Shown one piece after another: positions 28,675-37,605 of a DNA stretch of 64,000 nt. Under the pieces are notes generated by a model. That model worked only from the letters and a program-made list of their open reading frames with translations. It was not told where the DNA came from and did not search any database. Position 1 is the first letter of the stretch. Each line of letters begins with the position of its first letter. Position numbers and translations under genes: made by a program. Location: contig NZ_SGWY01000002.1 in assembly GCF_004216665.1 (NCBI RefSeq), forward strand, positions 348,685 through 412,684. Reading direction: 5' to 3'. The DNA is from Agromyces ramosus. GTDB lineage: Bacteria > Actinomycetota > Actinomycetes > Actinomycetales > Microbacteriaceae.

Positions 28675-28743
28675 AGTCTCCGCGCGTGCGATCCATTCGA
28701 CAACGGCAGGTGAGTGATCATATCCATGCCGTGGCGTTATGAT
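28675..28743. promoter_or_regulatory. Divergent promoter region of aminotransferase and lysR
   Basis: On the plus strand TATGAT (28738-28743) is 6 bases before the lysR ATG. On the minus strand GAGACT (28675-28680) is 6 bases before the aminotransferase ATG. ATCATA (28717-28722) is an inverted copy of TATGAT with 15 bases between, inside AT-richer sequence. It is a plausible LysR autoregulatory site. Confidence 0.5.
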
Positions 28744-28749
28744 TCACGC

Positions 28750-29691
28750 ATGTCCGACGCGTCCATCGAGGGTCTCGCGGCCGCACTCGACCTGCAGACC
28801 GTGCGGGTCGTGCGCCAGGTCGCCGAGCACGGTTCGCTCACCGCCGCGGCCGAGGCCCTCGGCTACAGCCAGCCCGCGGTGAGCCAGCAGCTGCGCCGAT
28901 TCGAGGAGCGCACCGGCATCGCGCTCGTCGAGCGGGTCGGCCGGGGCATCCGGCTCACCCAGTCGGGCCGGGTGCTGGCCCGCCATGCGAACGCCGTGGC
29001 GACCGCGATCGAGGCCGCCGCGGGGGAGCTCGCCGAGATCCGCGGCCTGCGTGCCGGCCGGGTGCGGCTCATCGCATTCCCCTCGGCGTCGGCGACGCTC
29101 GTGCCGAGGCTCATCGCCGCGCTCGGCGCCGCTCACCCGGGCGTCGCCGTCACGTACGTCGAGGCTGAGCCGCCCGAGGCCGTCGCCGCCGTGCGCGCCG
29201 ACCGGGCCGACCTCGCCATCACCTTCAGCTACCCGGGCGATCGCGATGATCCACACCGGGCCAGCGCCCGCGGCCTCGACGTCCGCGCCTTCGGCGATGA
29301 GCCCATCCGGCTCGTGCTTCCCGCCGGGCATCCCGCGGCGGAGTCCGACGTGGTCGACCTCGCCGCGCTCGGCGACGACCCGTGGATCGCCGGATGCCCC
29401 CGCTGTCGCGGCCACCTGCTCGAGCTCGCGGCGACCGCCGGGTTCACGCCGCGCATCGCCTTCGAGACCGACAATTTCGTGGCCGTCGAGGGGATGGTGG
29501 CGCAGGGGCTCGGCGTGGCGCTGCTGCCCGCACTCGCGCTGGCCGCCTCGCCGCGGCATCCGGGCGTCGTGACCCGCCCGACCGCACGGAGCGACGTGCG
29601 CTCGCTGCACCTCGTGACGGCACGGGGCGCGGAGCGCGTGCCCGCGGTGGGCGCGACCATCGCGGCCCTCGAGTCGCTCGCCGCCGGCTGA
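28750..29691 (+). CDS. LysR-family transcriptional regulator
   Basis: This 313 aa regulator has the LysR helix-turn-helix in residues about 12-70 (LQTVRVVRQVAEHGSLTAAAEALGYSQPAVSQQLRRFEERTG). A periplasmic-binding-like effector domain (about 95-300) follows, with VRLIAFPSASATLVPRLIAALG at its start. The ATG lies 6 bases after TATGAT, so the message is probably leaderless. It is divergent from the class V aminotransferase, the classical layout in which LysR regulates the neighbour in response to its substrate. The effector is unknown. Confidence 0.9.
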   Translation: MSDASIEGLAAALDLQTVRVVRQVAEHGSLTAAAEALGYSQPAVSQQLRRFEERTGIALVERVGRGIRLTQSGRVLARHANAVATAIEAAAGELAEIRGLRAGRVRLIAFPSASATLVPRLIAALGAAHPGVAVTYVEAEPPEAVAAVRADRADLAITFSYPGDRDDPHRASARGLDVRAFGDEPIRLVLPAGHPAAESDVVDLAALGDDPWIAGCPRCRGHLLELAATAGFTPRIAFETDNFVAVEGMVAQGLGVALLPALALAASPRHPGVVTRPTARSDVRSLHLVTARGAERVPAVGATIAALESLAAG

Positions 29692-29748
29692 CGTCGCCCC
29701 ACCCGACGCGGCGCGTCGGACGCGCCCCGGTCGATAGCATGGACGCGT

Positions 29749-31263
29749 ATGTCCGAGACAGCCCACCCCACCACGTCCGCGACCGGCACCGATGTGCGCG
29801 TCCGCTTCTGCCCCTCGCCCACCGGCACGCCGCACGTCGGCCTCGTGCGCACCGCGCTCTTCAACTGGGCCTACGCCCGGCACACGGGGGGCACCTTCGT
29901 CTTCCGCATCGAGGACACGGATGCCGCGCGCGACAGCGAGGAGAGCTACGAGCAGCTCCTCGACGCGCTCACCTGGCTGGGCCTCGACTGGGACGAGGGC
30001 ATCGGCATCGGCGGTCCGCACGAGCCCTACCGCCAGTCGCAGCGCGGCGGGATCTACGTCGACGTGGTCGAGCGGCTGAAGGCCGCCGGCCACGTCTACG
30101 AGAGCTACTCGACGGCCGACGAGATCGACGCCCGCAACGAGGCCGCCGGGCGACCGAAGCAGTTCGGCTACGACAACTTCGACCGCGACCTCACCGACGA
30201 GCAGCGCGCGGCGTTCCGCGCCGAGGGTCGCCGGCCGGCGCTGCGCCTCAGGGTGCCCGAGGTCGACCTCGGCTTCGACGACCTCGTGCGCGGCCGCATC
30301 GACTTCCCGCTCGGCGGCACGACCGACTTCGTGGTCGTGCGTCCCAACGGCGCGCCCCTCTACACGCTCGTCAATCCCGTCGACGATGCGCTGATGGGCA
30401 TCACGCACGTGCTTCGCGGCGAGGACCTGCTCTCGTCGACGCCGCGGCAGATCGCGCTCTACCACGCGCTCATCGACATCGGCGCGACCACCTTCGTGCC
30501 CCGCTTCGGGCACCTGCCCTACGTCATGGGGGAGGGCAACAAGAAGCTCTCCAAGCGCGACCCCGAGTCCAACCTCTTCCACCACCGCGATCGGGGGTTC
30601 ATCCCCGAGGGCCTCGTCAACTACCTCGCGCTGCTCGGCTGGGGGTTCTCCGCCGACCGCGACGTGTTCAGCCGCGACGAGCTCGTGGCGGCATTCGACG
30701 TCGAGGACGTCAACCCGAACCCCGCGCGCTTCGACCTGAAGAAGGCCGAGGCGATCAACGGCGACCACGTGCGCCAGCTCGAGGTCGGCGAGTTCGCGGC
30801 GCGCACCGTGCCCTACCTCCAGGCCGCCGGTGCCGTCGAGACGCCGATCAGCGCCGCGCAGGAGGCCGTGCTCGTCGAGGCCGCCCCGCTCGTGCAGGAG
30901 CGCATCGGGCTGCTCGGCGAGGCGCCGGGCATGCTGGGCTTCCTGTTCACGGATGCCGCGGGCCTCGCGTACGACGACGACGCCCTCGCCGCCCTGCCCG
31001 CCGACACCGCCACGGTGCTCGACTCCGCCCGTGAGGCGCTCGACCGGCTGCCCGCCGACGCGTGGACGCACGACCAGATCGAGGAGGCGCTGCGCGGCGC
31101 CCTCATCGACGGACTCGGGCTCAAGCCGCGGGTCGCGTTCGGGCCGGTGCGCACCGCGATCTCCGGACGCCGCGTGTCGCCGCCGCTCTTCGAGTCGATG
31201 CAGATCCTCGGCAAGATCGACTCGCTCGAGCGCATCGACCGGCTCGCCGGGCGCCTCGGCTAG
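29749..31263 (+). CDS. gltX: Glutamyl-tRNA synthetase
   Basis: This 504 aa class I synthetase charges tRNA-Glu. The HIGH-type motif is [24 protein letters not shown] (near residue 22). [16 protein letters not shown] and the KMSKS-type [15 protein letters not shown] (near 262) follow, with the C-terminal anticodon-binding helices in residues about 330-500. The length is normal. The ATG is 8 bases after TAGCAT (29735-29740), close to a leaderless start. tRNA-Gln lies just downstream. Many actinobacteria make Gln-tRNA-Gln by first mischarging it with Glu through this enzyme, so the neighbourhood may be functional. Confidence 0.96.
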   Translation: MSETAHPTTSATGTDVRVRFCPSPTGTPHVGLVRTALFNWAYARHTGGTFVFRIEDTDAARDSEESYEQLLDALTWLGLDWDEGIGIGGPHEPYRQSQRGGIYVDVVERLKAAGHVYESYSTADEIDARNEAAGRPKQFGYDNFDRDLTDEQRAAFRAEGRRPALRLRVPEVDLGFDDLVRGRIDFPLGGTTDFVVVRPNGAPLYTLVNPVDDALMGITHVLRGEDLLSSTPRQIALYHALIDIGATTFVPRFGHLPYVMGEGNKKLSKRDPESNLFHHRDRGFIPEGLVNYLALLGWGFSADRDVFSRDELVAAFDVEDVNPNPARFDLKKAEAINGDHVRQLEVGEFAARTVPYLQAAGAVETPISAAQEAVLVEAAPLVQERIGLLGEAPGMLGFLFTDAAGLAYDDDALAALPADTATVLDSAREALDRLPADAWTHDQIEEALRGALIDGLGLKPRVAFGPVRTAISGRRVSPPLFESMQILGKIDSLERIDRLAGRLG

Positions 31264-31299
31264 CGCGACACGGGCCCTTCCCTCCGAGGTCCGCTCAGT

Positions 31300-31329
31300 T
31301 TGGTCGGGGTGCGATGCGTAGGCTAGAGT
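31300..31329 (+). promoter_or_regulatory. tRNA-Gln promoter
   Basis: TTGGTC (31300-31305) and TAGAGT (31324-31329) are separated by 18 bases. Transcription would start about 28 bases before the tRNA. Confidence 0.6.
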
Positions 31330-31363
31330 TGCATGTCGGCCCGGGGCTTCGGTTCCAGGCCAT

Positions 31364-31435
31364 TGGGGTATGGTGTAATTGGCAACACGGCTGATTCTGG
31401 TTCAGTTGTTCTTGGTTCGAGTCCAGGTACCCCAG
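31364..31435 (+). tRNA. tRNA-Gln (CTG)
   Basis: Acceptor arms TGGGGTA (31364-31370) and TACCCCA (31428-31434) pair perfectly and are followed by discriminator G. The D stem is GTGT/ACAC. The anticodon stem GCTGA/TCAGT encloses TTCTGGT, giving anticodon CTG. The T loop is TTCGAGT. The 3' CCA is not encoded. Confidence 0.95.
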
Positions 31436-31438
31436 CGC

Positions 31439-31464
31439 AAGACCCGCGAGATATCGCGGGTCTT
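31439..31464 (+). terminator. tRNA-Gln terminator
   Basis: AAGACCCGCGA (31439-31449) pairs perfectly with TCGCGGGTCTT (31454-31464) around GATA. CTCCGTTTCC follows. Confidence 0.8.
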
Positions 31465-31515
31465 CTCCGTTTCCTCGGCGATTTCCTCGGCGACGTCTCC
31501 TCACGACTGAACGGC

Positions 31516-31734
31516 TCAGATCCGTCCGTTGTCGTACCGCCCGCCGTCCCTCCCCGCATCCTTCGAGTCGCGCAAGCGCCGTTCGGCGCTGAGGCGGGCC
31601 TCGCGCACCTCTGCCGCGGTCTCGTCCACCGTCTTCCTGCGGGCGAGTCGCTGCCCGAAGCGGTTCCACAGCACGACGCCGACCGCGGAGAGCACGATCA
31701 CCGCGCCGAGGATGACCCACGACACCGGGTCCAT
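31516..31734 (-). CDS. Small single-helix membrane protein
   Basis: This 72 aa protein has one N-terminal membrane helix (about 5-25, WVILGAVIVLSAVGVVLW). A basic, Arg/Glu-rich helical tail follows (about 30-65, VREARLSAERRLRDSKDAG). A minus-strand -10, TACCTT (31742-31747), lies 7 bases before the ATG, which favours this short start over one 35 codons further upstream. I do not recognise a family. Confidence 0.6.
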   Translation of the reverse strand: MDPVSWVILGAVIVLSAVGVVLWNRFGQRLARRKTVDETAAEVREARLSAERRLRDSKDAGRDGGRYDNGRI

Positions 31735-32112
31735 GCGACGGAAGGTACTCCGAGCCGCGCGCGGCCGCAATGACGCCACCGTCGTCGGCGCGAGCACGGC
31801 CGCTCCAGCAGCGCAGAGGATGGCCCCCAGCGCCCGCACCCCAAGCGAGGGACCCCCACCCGGAGAATGAGGTCGGGGCCCCTCGTTCCCTTGGGTGTTG
31901 GGCTCGAGGACCGCGGCCGGACGATGGATGCGAATGGCCCGACGGTCGCGGTGAACACATGGTAGGCGGGGAGTCGGGGCATCCGATGCCCCCAGAAATG
32001 GGCGCTGACGATCGGCACGATTCGATGCCCTCGCGCGGGGACGCGGCTACCATGTGGCTGCAGCGCCGCTCGCGTTCCGCCCCGCCGGCGCCGACGTGCA
32101 GGGAGATGAAAC
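31735..32112. other. 378-bp intergenic region with inverted repeats
   Basis: No credible gene is present. It holds an imperfect hairpin made of CCCCAAGCGAGGG (31839-31851) and CCCCTCGTTCCCTTGGG (31879-31895), a perfect inverted repeat GGGGCATC-C-GATGCCCC (31976-31992), and a possible -10 box TACCAT (32048-32053). The downstream gene has GGGAG about 8 bases before its ATG. The arms may be terminator or operator elements. Confidence 0.5.
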
Positions 32113-32955
32113 ATGTGCCGATGGCTCGCGTACTCCGGTGAACCGCTCCAACCGTCGACGGTGATCCTCGACGCACAGCACTCGCTCGTGAAGCAGTCGC
32201 TCAATTCGCCGCTCGGCGCCGAGACCGTGAACGGCGACGGCTTCGGGTTCGGCTGGTATCCGCGCGAATCGGTGGCCGGCAGCCGTCCGGCGCTGTTCCA
32301 CAGCACGGAGCCCGCGTGGAACGACGAGAACCTGCGCGAGCTCACGCAGGCGATCGAGAGCCCGCTGTTCTTCAGCCACGTGCGCGCGGCGGGCGGACCG
32401 CCGATCCAGCAGACGAACTGCCATCCGTTCCGCTACGAGAACTGGATGTTCATGCACAACGGCTTCCTCGGGGACTTCGCCAAGATGAAGCGCGACCTCA
32501 CGTTCGCGGTCGATCCGTCGCTGTACCCGCACATCCACGGCACCACCGACTCCGAGGTGATCTTCCACCTCGCCCTCACGCTCGGTCTGCAGGACGACCC
32601 GATCGGCGGCATCACGAGGGCGGTCCAGATGGTGGAGTCCGTCGGCCGCGAGCACGGCATCCGGTTCCCGATGCAGGGCACGATCGCGCTCGCCGACGGC
32701 GCGACCATCTGGGCGTTCCGCTATTCCACCCAGGGGATGTCGCGGTCGCTGTTCCATTCCGTTGACATCGACACGCTGCGCGAGATGTACCCCGACATCG
32801 AGCGCCTGAAGATCTTCGGCCGCCGTGCTCGGGTGGTCGTCTCGGAGCCGCTCAACGACCTGCCGGGCGCCTTCGTCGAGGTTCCCGAGTCCACCGTGGC
32901 CATCCTGGACGAGAGCGGATATCGGCACCAGCCGTTCCTCGCCGAGGCCGCGTAG
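32113..32955 (+). CDS. Class II glutamine amidotransferase (YafJ-like)
   Basis: This 280 aa protein has the N-terminal-nucleophile amidotransferase fold. Cys2 directly after the initiator Met (MCRWLAYSG) is the expected catalytic nucleophile. NGDGFGFGWY, FFSHVRAAGGPPIQQTNCHPF, WMFMHNGFLGDF and TTDSEVIFHLAL form the glutaminase site. The protein has no attached synthase domain, so it either works alone or with an unknown partner. YafJ-like members have undefined acceptors. GGGAG lies about 8 bases before the ATG. It is followed by a penicillin-binding protein gene, probably independently transcribed. Confidence 0.88.
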   Translation: MCRWLAYSGEPLQPSTVILDAQHSLVKQSLNSPLGAETVNGDGFGFGWYPRESVAGSRPALFHSTEPAWNDENLRELTQAIESPLFFSHVRAAGGPPIQQTNCHPFRYENWMFMHNGFLGDFAKMKRDLTFAVDPSLYPHIHGTTDSEVIFHLALTLGLQDDPIGGITRAVQMVESVGREHGIRFPMQGTIALADGATIWAFRYSTQGMSRSLFHSVDIDTLREMYPDIERLKIFGRRARVVVSEPLNDLPGAFVEVPESTVAILDESGYRHQPFLAEAA

Positions 32956-33104
32956 CCACGCCGTTCCGGGACACGGGGCCGGATGTCCCGGCCAAGTCTG
33001 GACACGAGCGGCATGCTGAGGTTCCATGGTGATCGGAGCAACATGGTGCTCGCCCTTCCGGGCACCGCGTCACCCGCACGATCGCGGGCTTCGGGGGTGA
33101 ATGC

Positions 33105-35477
33105 ATGGTCGTCCGGAACATGCGGAATCGCGACTTCGCGGAGACCCGCACGCCCCTCGGCGTCGTCGGCGGATTCATCGGACTCGTCGCGGCGAGTGCG
33201 GCGGCTGCCACCCTCGTCGTCGTCGGGGTGACGCCCGCGATCGCCACCGTCGGCATCGCGGCATCCGGCACCATCGGGATGTTCGAGAACCTGCCCGGCT
33301 ACCTCGAGATCGGCGAGCTGTCCGAGAAGAGCAACATCTACGCCACCCGCTCCGACGGGGTGCCGGTGCTGCTCGCGTCGTTCTACGACCAGAACCGGGT
33401 CGAGGTCGGCTGGGATGCGATCAGCCAGTACGTGAAGGACGCCGCGATCGCCGGCGAGGACCCCCGTTTCTACGATCACGGCGGTATCGACATCCAGGGC
33501 ACCGTGCGAGCGGCGGTCACGACCGCCACCGGCCGCGAGACGCAGGGCGGCTCGTCCATCGCGCAGCAGTACGTGAAGAACGTGCGAGTCCAGGAGTGCG
33601 AGCGGATGGCCGACGTCACCGCACTCGAGGACCTCAGCGAGGAGGAGCGGGTCGCGCTCACCGGCGACCAGCGGCATGCGCTCGTCGAGGAGGAGCGGCT
33701 CGGCTGCTACGACACGGTCACCGAGACCACGATCGACCGCAAGCTCAAGGAGATGCGCCTCGCGATCGGCGTCGAGAAGCGCTACACGAAGAACGAGATC
33801 CTGCTCGGCTACCTGAACATCGCCGGATTCGGCGGCACGGTGTACGGCATCGAGGCCGCCGCCAACTACTACTACAGCACCACGGCAGCGAACCTCTCGC
33901 TCGCGCAGGCGGCATCGCTGATGGCCATCGTCAACAACCCGGCCAAGTTCCAGCTCGACAAGCCCGACAGCGAGACGAACGGCGCCGCCAACGGGTACGC
34001 CGAGAACACCGCACGGCGCAACTACATCCTCACGAGCATGCTCGAGCAGCGGAAGATCACGCAGGCGGAGTTCGATGCGGCCGTCGCGACGCCCGTGCAG
34101 CCCGCGATCACCGAACCGAGCACCGGATGCCAGACGGCCGGCGGCAGCGCGTACTTCTGCGACTACGTGAAGAACATCCTGCAGAACGACCCGATCTTCG
34201 GCGAGGACGCGGAGACCCGGATGCTGAACTTCCGCCGCGGCGGATACGAGGTCTACACGACGCTCGACCTCGACCTGCAGATGGCAGCCGAGAACGCCAT
34301 CGGGCAGCACGTGCCGCAGACCTATCCGGGGTGGGACGTGGGCGGCGTGATCTCGAGCGTCCAGGTCGGCACCGGGCGGGTGCTCGCGATGGCCCAGAAC
34401 CGCACGTACAGCCAGGACCCGGCGGTGCTCTCGACCGGCCCGCAGTTTACGAGCATCAACTACAACACCGACTACGATTACGGCGGCTCGAGCGGGTTCC
34501 AACCCGGCTCCTCGTACAAGGTGTTCACGCTGGCCGAGTGGCTGAGGACGGGACACGGACTGGCCGATCGGGTCGACTCCCGGCCGAAGAGCAACTGGGG
34601 CGTGTTCCAGGACAGCTGCCTCGGGCCCCACTACGCGGGCAACTGGAACCCGCGGAACGACGCCAACGAGTCGGGTGGCAACTACAGCGCGCTGGAGTCG
34701 ACCATCGGATCGATCAACACGGGCTTCATCGGCATGGCGAAGCAGCTCGACCTGTGCGGCATCCGGCAGACCGCCGAGGCGTTCGGCGTGCACCGGGCCG
34801 ATGGCGATCCGCTCGTGCAGGGCCCGTCATCGGTGATCGGCACGAACGAGGTCGCCCCGCTCAGCATGGCGGTCGCGTTCGCCGGCATCGCCAACAACGG
34901 GCTCACCTGCTCGCCGATCGCGATCGACCGCATCGTGGGACGGGACGGCGCGGAGATCCCGCCGCCCGTCAGCACCTGCACGCAGTCGGTGTCGCCCGAG
35001 GTGGCCGCCGCCATGCACTACGCGATGGGTCGCGTGATGACCGGCGGCACGGCGACGGCATCGTATGGCGCCACCTCGCCGCGCGTGCCGCTCATCGGCA
35101 AGACGGGCACCACCGACGGGGCGAAGGACACCTGGATGTGCGGGGCGAGCTCGAAGGTGGCGACGGTCGCCGCCGTCGTGAGCGTGAACGGCTCGGCGAA
35201 CCAGCGCGGGATCTCATTCGCGAGCGGGCAGGCCGCGACGGCTCGTCACCGCATGTGGCCCGCCGTGATGTCGGTCGCGGCGGCGAAGTACGGCGGCGAC
35301 CCGTTCACGGAGGCGGGGCTCGGCCCGGTCGCGCCGCGCAGCGGCACCGTCCCGGCCCCCGCGCCCGCCGAGAGCGGCGAACCCACCGACGGCGACGGCG
35401 GTGACGGCGGCAACGGCAATGGCAACGGGAACGGCAACGGCAACGGCAACAACGGCGGCGGACCCGGGCCGGGCTGA
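33105..35477 (+). CDS. Bifunctional penicillin-binding protein (transglycosylase/transpeptidase)
   Basis: This 790 aa class A PBP polymerises and crosslinks peptidoglycan outside the membrane. An N-terminal anchor (about 22-52) precedes the GT51 domain with catalytic GEDPRFYDHGGID (near 119) and GGSSIAQQYVKN. The transpeptidase follows with the nucleophile in PGSSYKVF (SxxK, near 468), SIN (SxN) and GKTGTTDG (near 666). An insertion of about 45 residues bounded by two cysteines (VQECER...LGCYDT) lies inside the GT51 domain. The C-terminus ends in a Gly-Asn repeat. ATG 33105 follows GGGGGTGA; ATG 33120 is an alternative. Confidence 0.92.
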   Translation: MVVRNMRNRDFAETRTPLGVVGGFIGLVAASAAAATLVVVGVTPAIATVGIAASGTIGMFENLPGYLEIGELSEKSNIYATRSDGVPVLLASFYDQNRVEVGWDAISQYVKDAAIAGEDPRFYDHGGIDIQGTVRAAVTTATGRETQGGSSIAQQYVKNVRVQECERMADVTALEDLSEEERVALTGDQRHALVEEERLGCYDTVTETTIDRKLKEMRLAIGVEKRYTKNEILLGYLNIAGFGGTVYGIEAAANYYYSTTAANLSLAQAASLMAIVNNPAKFQLDKPDSETNGAANGYAENTARRNYILTSMLEQRKITQAEFDAAVATPVQPAITEPSTGCQTAGGSAYFCDYVKNILQNDPIFGEDAETRMLNFRRGGYEVYTTLDLDLQMAAENAIGQHVPQTYPGWDVGGVISSVQVGTGRVLAMAQNRTYSQDPAVLSTGPQFTSINYNTDYDYGGSSGFQPGSSYKVFTLAEWLRTGHGLADRVDSRPKSNWGVFQDSCLGPHYAGNWNPRNDANESGGNYSALESTIGSINTGFIGMAKQLDLCGIRQTAEAFGVHRADGDPLVQGPSSVIGTNEVAPLSMAVAFAGIANNGLTCSPIAIDRIVGRDGAEIPPPVSTCTQSVSPEVAAAMHYAMGRVMTGGTATASYGATSPRVPLIGKTGTTDGAKDTWMCGASSKVATVAAVVSVNGSANQRGISFASGQAATARHRMWPAVMSVAAAKYGGDPFTEAGLGPVAPRSGTVPAPAPAESGEPTDGDGGDGGNGNGNGNGNGNGNNGGGPGPG

Positions 35478-35497
35478 CCGACCGCCGACCGCGCATG

Positions 35498-35528
35498 ACG
35501 CCCCGCCGGGTCCGTCCCGGCGGGGCGT
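35498..35528. terminator. Bidirectional terminator between PBP and MBL genes
   Basis: ACGCCCCGCCGGG (35498-35510) pairs perfectly with CCCGGCGGGGCGT (35516-35528) around TCCGT, between converging genes. Confidence 0.8.
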
Positions 35529-35543
35529 CGACGCATCGGCGTG

Positions 35544-36182
35544 TCAGAAGTCGATCGCGTCGCCCGGCTCGAGCGGCAGGTACTCGCCCCCGCCCTGCTC
35601 GGTCGCCCATCGGAGCCGCGCGTTCGCGAGGTCCTTGCCGGCTCGCGACAGCAGCATCTCGTGCGTGGGGAACGCGCGCCGCGGCGCGACCGCGATGATG
35701 TAGTCCATCACCTCGCTGATCTTCATCCACGGCGCGTTCGCCGGCGCCGCGAGCACGTCGACCGCCACGCCCTCGGGCACCGCGAACGAGTCGCCGGCGT
35801 AGGAGAGGGCATCGTTCACGAGCACGCCGAGGTTGTCGATGATCGGGATCGACGGGTGGATCTGGGCGTGGCGCCCGCCGAAGAACCGCAACCGGAAGGG
35901 GCCGACGTCCACCTCGTCGCCCGCGGCCACCGTCTCGACGGCGAAGTCGGATGCCGCGGCCGCGACGCCCGCCGGACCGAGGATCCGCACGTCGGGGTTC
36001 GCGGCGACGATGCGCCCGAGCTGCTCGGGCGTCCAGTGATCGTCGTGCTGGTGGGTGACGACGACGGCGACGGTGCCGGCCGACTCGGTGATGGGGGTCG
36101 TGAACTTGCCGGGGTCGACGTACAGCCTGTCACCCGAGTCCTCGACGACGAGTGCGGCGTGTTCGAGCTTCGTGAGTCGCAT
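35544..36182 (-). CDS. MBL-fold metal-dependent hydrolase (UlaG-like)
   Basis: This 212 aa protein is a metallo-beta-lactamase-fold hydrolase of the UlaG/RomA-like group. The metal motif THQHDDHW (HxHxDH) lies near residues 43-50. Further metal ligands are expected at SYAGDSF (Asp) and in FPTHEMLLS (His). It starts at MRLTKLEHAALVV, where the first strand begins. The substrate is unknown; relatives act on lactone or phosphodiester compounds. It is divergent from the lipid kinase gene with 62 bases between. Confidence 0.82.
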   Translation of the reverse strand: MRLTKLEHAALVVEDSGDRLYVDPGKFTTPITESAGTVAVVVTHQHDDHWTPEQLGRIVAANPDVRILGPAGVAAAASDFAVETVAAGDEVDVGPFRLRFFGGRHAQIHPSIPIIDNLGVLVNDALSYAGDSFAVPEGVAVDVLAAPANAPWMKISEVMDYIIAVAPRRAFPTHEMLLSRAGKDLANARLRWATEQGGGEYLPLEPGDAIDF

Positions 36183-36244
36183 GCGTCGAGCCAACACCGC
36201 CCGTCGGGCGGCGCGCAAGCCCGAGCGCCTGCCAGAATCGCTCC

Positions 36245-37150
36245 ATGCATCGAGCCCCCCGGCGCCTTCTGCTCGCCGTCAATCCGGCCGCCTCGTTCGG
36301 CCGGAACCGCGCGGTCGGACCGGCGGTCGCCGAGCGACTCATCGACGAGGGGCACGACGTGTCGATGCTCCGCGAGGCCAACTTCGAGCTGCTCCGCCGC
36401 GAGACGGAGTCGGCGTTCGCGCAGGGCGGCATCGACGGCCTCGTCGTGGTGGGCGGCGACGGCATGGTCTCGCTCGGAGCGAACCTCGTCGCGCAGACGG
36501 GCGTGCCGCTCGGCATCGTCGCGGCCGGCACGGGCAACGACCTCGCGCGGGGCCTCGGCCTGCCGTACGACGACCCGGCGGCGGCCACGGACGCCCTCGT
36601 CGCCGCACTCGCGCGGGAGCCTCGCGTGATCGACGCGGGCATGATCCGCCACGGCGAGCTGAGCACGTGGTTCGCGTGCGTGGTCTCCACGGGATTCGAC
36701 GCCGTCGTGAACGAGCGCGCGAACCGGATGACCCGGCCCCGCGGTCCCAGCCGGTACACGCTGGCCCTGGTGCGCGAACTGGCCACCTTCCGGCCCCGCA
36801 CGTACGCGATCACCATCGACGGGGTGCGCCGCGAGCAGCGCGCCATGCTCGTATCGGTCGCGAACAACGCCTCGCTCGGCGGCGGCATGCGCATCGTGCC
36901 CCACGCGGACCTCGCCGACGGCCTCCTCGACGTGTTCATCGTCCACCCGCTCTCGCGCATCGGCCTGCTCAGGGTGTTCCCCAAGGTGTTCGCGGGGGAG
37001 CACGTCGACCACCCGGCGGTCGAGTTCGTCCGGGCTGAGCGGGTGACGATCGACGCCGACGACATCGTCGCGTACGCCGACGGAGAGCGTATCGGCACGC
37101 TCCCGATCGACGTCGCAGTGGTGCCCGGCGCGCTCTCCGTCTTCGCCTGA
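36245..37150 (+). CDS. Diacylglycerol/lipid kinase family protein (YegS/DgkB-like)
   Basis: This 301 aa kinase of the DAGK catalytic family phosphorylates diacylglycerol or a related lipid at the membrane surface. The ATP-binding motifs VVVGGDGMVSLGANL (near 63) and VAAGTGNDLARGLGLP (near 93) are clear. The C-terminal beta-sandwich carries ADLADGLLDVFIVHP and the typical VTIDADDIVAYADGERIG. ATG 36245 is the only start fitting the N-terminal RRLLLAVNPAASFG. It may recycle diacylglycerol from envelope polymer synthesis; this is inferred from the family. Confidence 0.88.
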   Translation: MHRAPRRLLLAVNPAASFGRNRAVGPAVAERLIDEGHDVSMLREANFELLRRETESAFAQGGIDGLVVVGGDGMVSLGANLVAQTGVPLGIVAAGTGNDLARGLGLPYDDPAAATDALVAALAREPRVIDAGMIRHGELSTWFACVVSTGFDAVVNERANRMTRPRGPSRYTLALVRELATFRPRTYAITIDGVRREQRAMLVSVANNASLGGGMRIVPHADLADGLLDVFIVHPLSRIGLLRVFPKVFAGEHVDHPAVEFVRAERVTIDADDIVAYADGERIGTLPIDVAVVPGALSVFA

Positions 37151-37181
37151 TGAGACGGCGGATGCCGCGGCGGCCCCGATT

Positions 37182-37210
37182 TTGCGGCAGCCCGGCGGCT
37201 GTGTCATACT
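37182..37210 (+). promoter_or_regulatory. tRNA-Glu promoter
   Basis: TTGCGG (37182-37187) and CATACT (37205-37210) are 17 bases apart, directly upstream of tRNA-Glu. Confidence 0.6.
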
Positions 37211-37227
37211 CTTCAAGTTGTCGATTC

Positions 37228-37300
37228 GGCCCCATCGTTTAGCGGCCTAGGACACCGCCCTCTCACGGCGGCAGCGCGGGTTCAAATCCCGCTGGGGTCA
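37228..37300 (+). tRNA. tRNA-Glu (CTC)
   Basis: Acceptor arms GGCCCCA (37228-37234) and TGGGGTC (37293-37299) pair with one G:T wobble, followed by discriminator A. The anticodon stem CCGCC/GGCGG encloses CTCTCAC, giving anticodon CTC. The T loop is TTCAAAT. CCA is not encoded. Confidence 0.96.
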
Positions 37301-37308
37301 CAACGCAT

Positions 37309-37338
37309 CGAATGCCCTCGCTCCGGCGAGGGCATTCG
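37309..37338 (+). terminator. tRNA-Glu terminator
   Basis: CGAATGCCCTCGC (37309-37321) pairs perfectly with GCGAGGGCATTCG (37326-37338) around TCCG, followed by GCATTTCC. Confidence 0.8.
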
Positions 37339-37438
37339 GCATTTCCGGGCTCGTTCGGCCCGCGGCATCCGCTCGCCGTGGAGCTGCGGCACCGCTGTGC
37401 GCTGGGGACGCGAACGCGGCATCCGATCGGCCATCGGC

Positions 37439-37444
37439 TAGACT
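37439..37444 (+). promoter_or_regulatory. -10 box of the terC leader RNA
   Basis: TAGACT places the start of transcription near 37451, just before the riboswitch core. Confidence 0.55.
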
Positions 37445-37450
37445 CGCCAG

Positions 37451-37599
37451 AGCGAAGGGGAGTATCCCGCGGGGCGCACGCCTCGGGCCACGATCGTCAG
37501 TACGAGCGCCAGAGACGCCGCTCCGGTCGTGGCGGCGCGCCGAAGGCGCGGTCGGGAGAGACTTTCGGGTTCACCTGTACCCACAACTCACCCGGAAGG
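37451..37599 (+). ncRNA. Manganese riboswitch, yybP-ykoY type
   Basis: The leader contains the conserved core AAGGGGAGTA (37455-37464), CGTCAGTACG (37495-37504) and a late GAGAGACTTT, in the order expected for the yybP-ykoY family. That family senses Mn2+ and often controls TerC/Alx-type exporters. CTTTCGGGT (37562-37570) can pair over nine positions with ACCCGGAAG (37590-37598), which covers the terC ribosome-binding site. Mn2+ folding of the core could therefore free the site and turn translation on. The family call is by eye. Confidence 0.7.
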
Positions 37600-37605
37600 C
37601 CCCCA

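Noticed and set aside
31364..31435. tRNA-flanked genomic island at tRNA-Gln or tRNA-Glu
   Set aside because: No integrase, no repeat of the tRNA 3' end and no change in base composition is seen near either tRNA.
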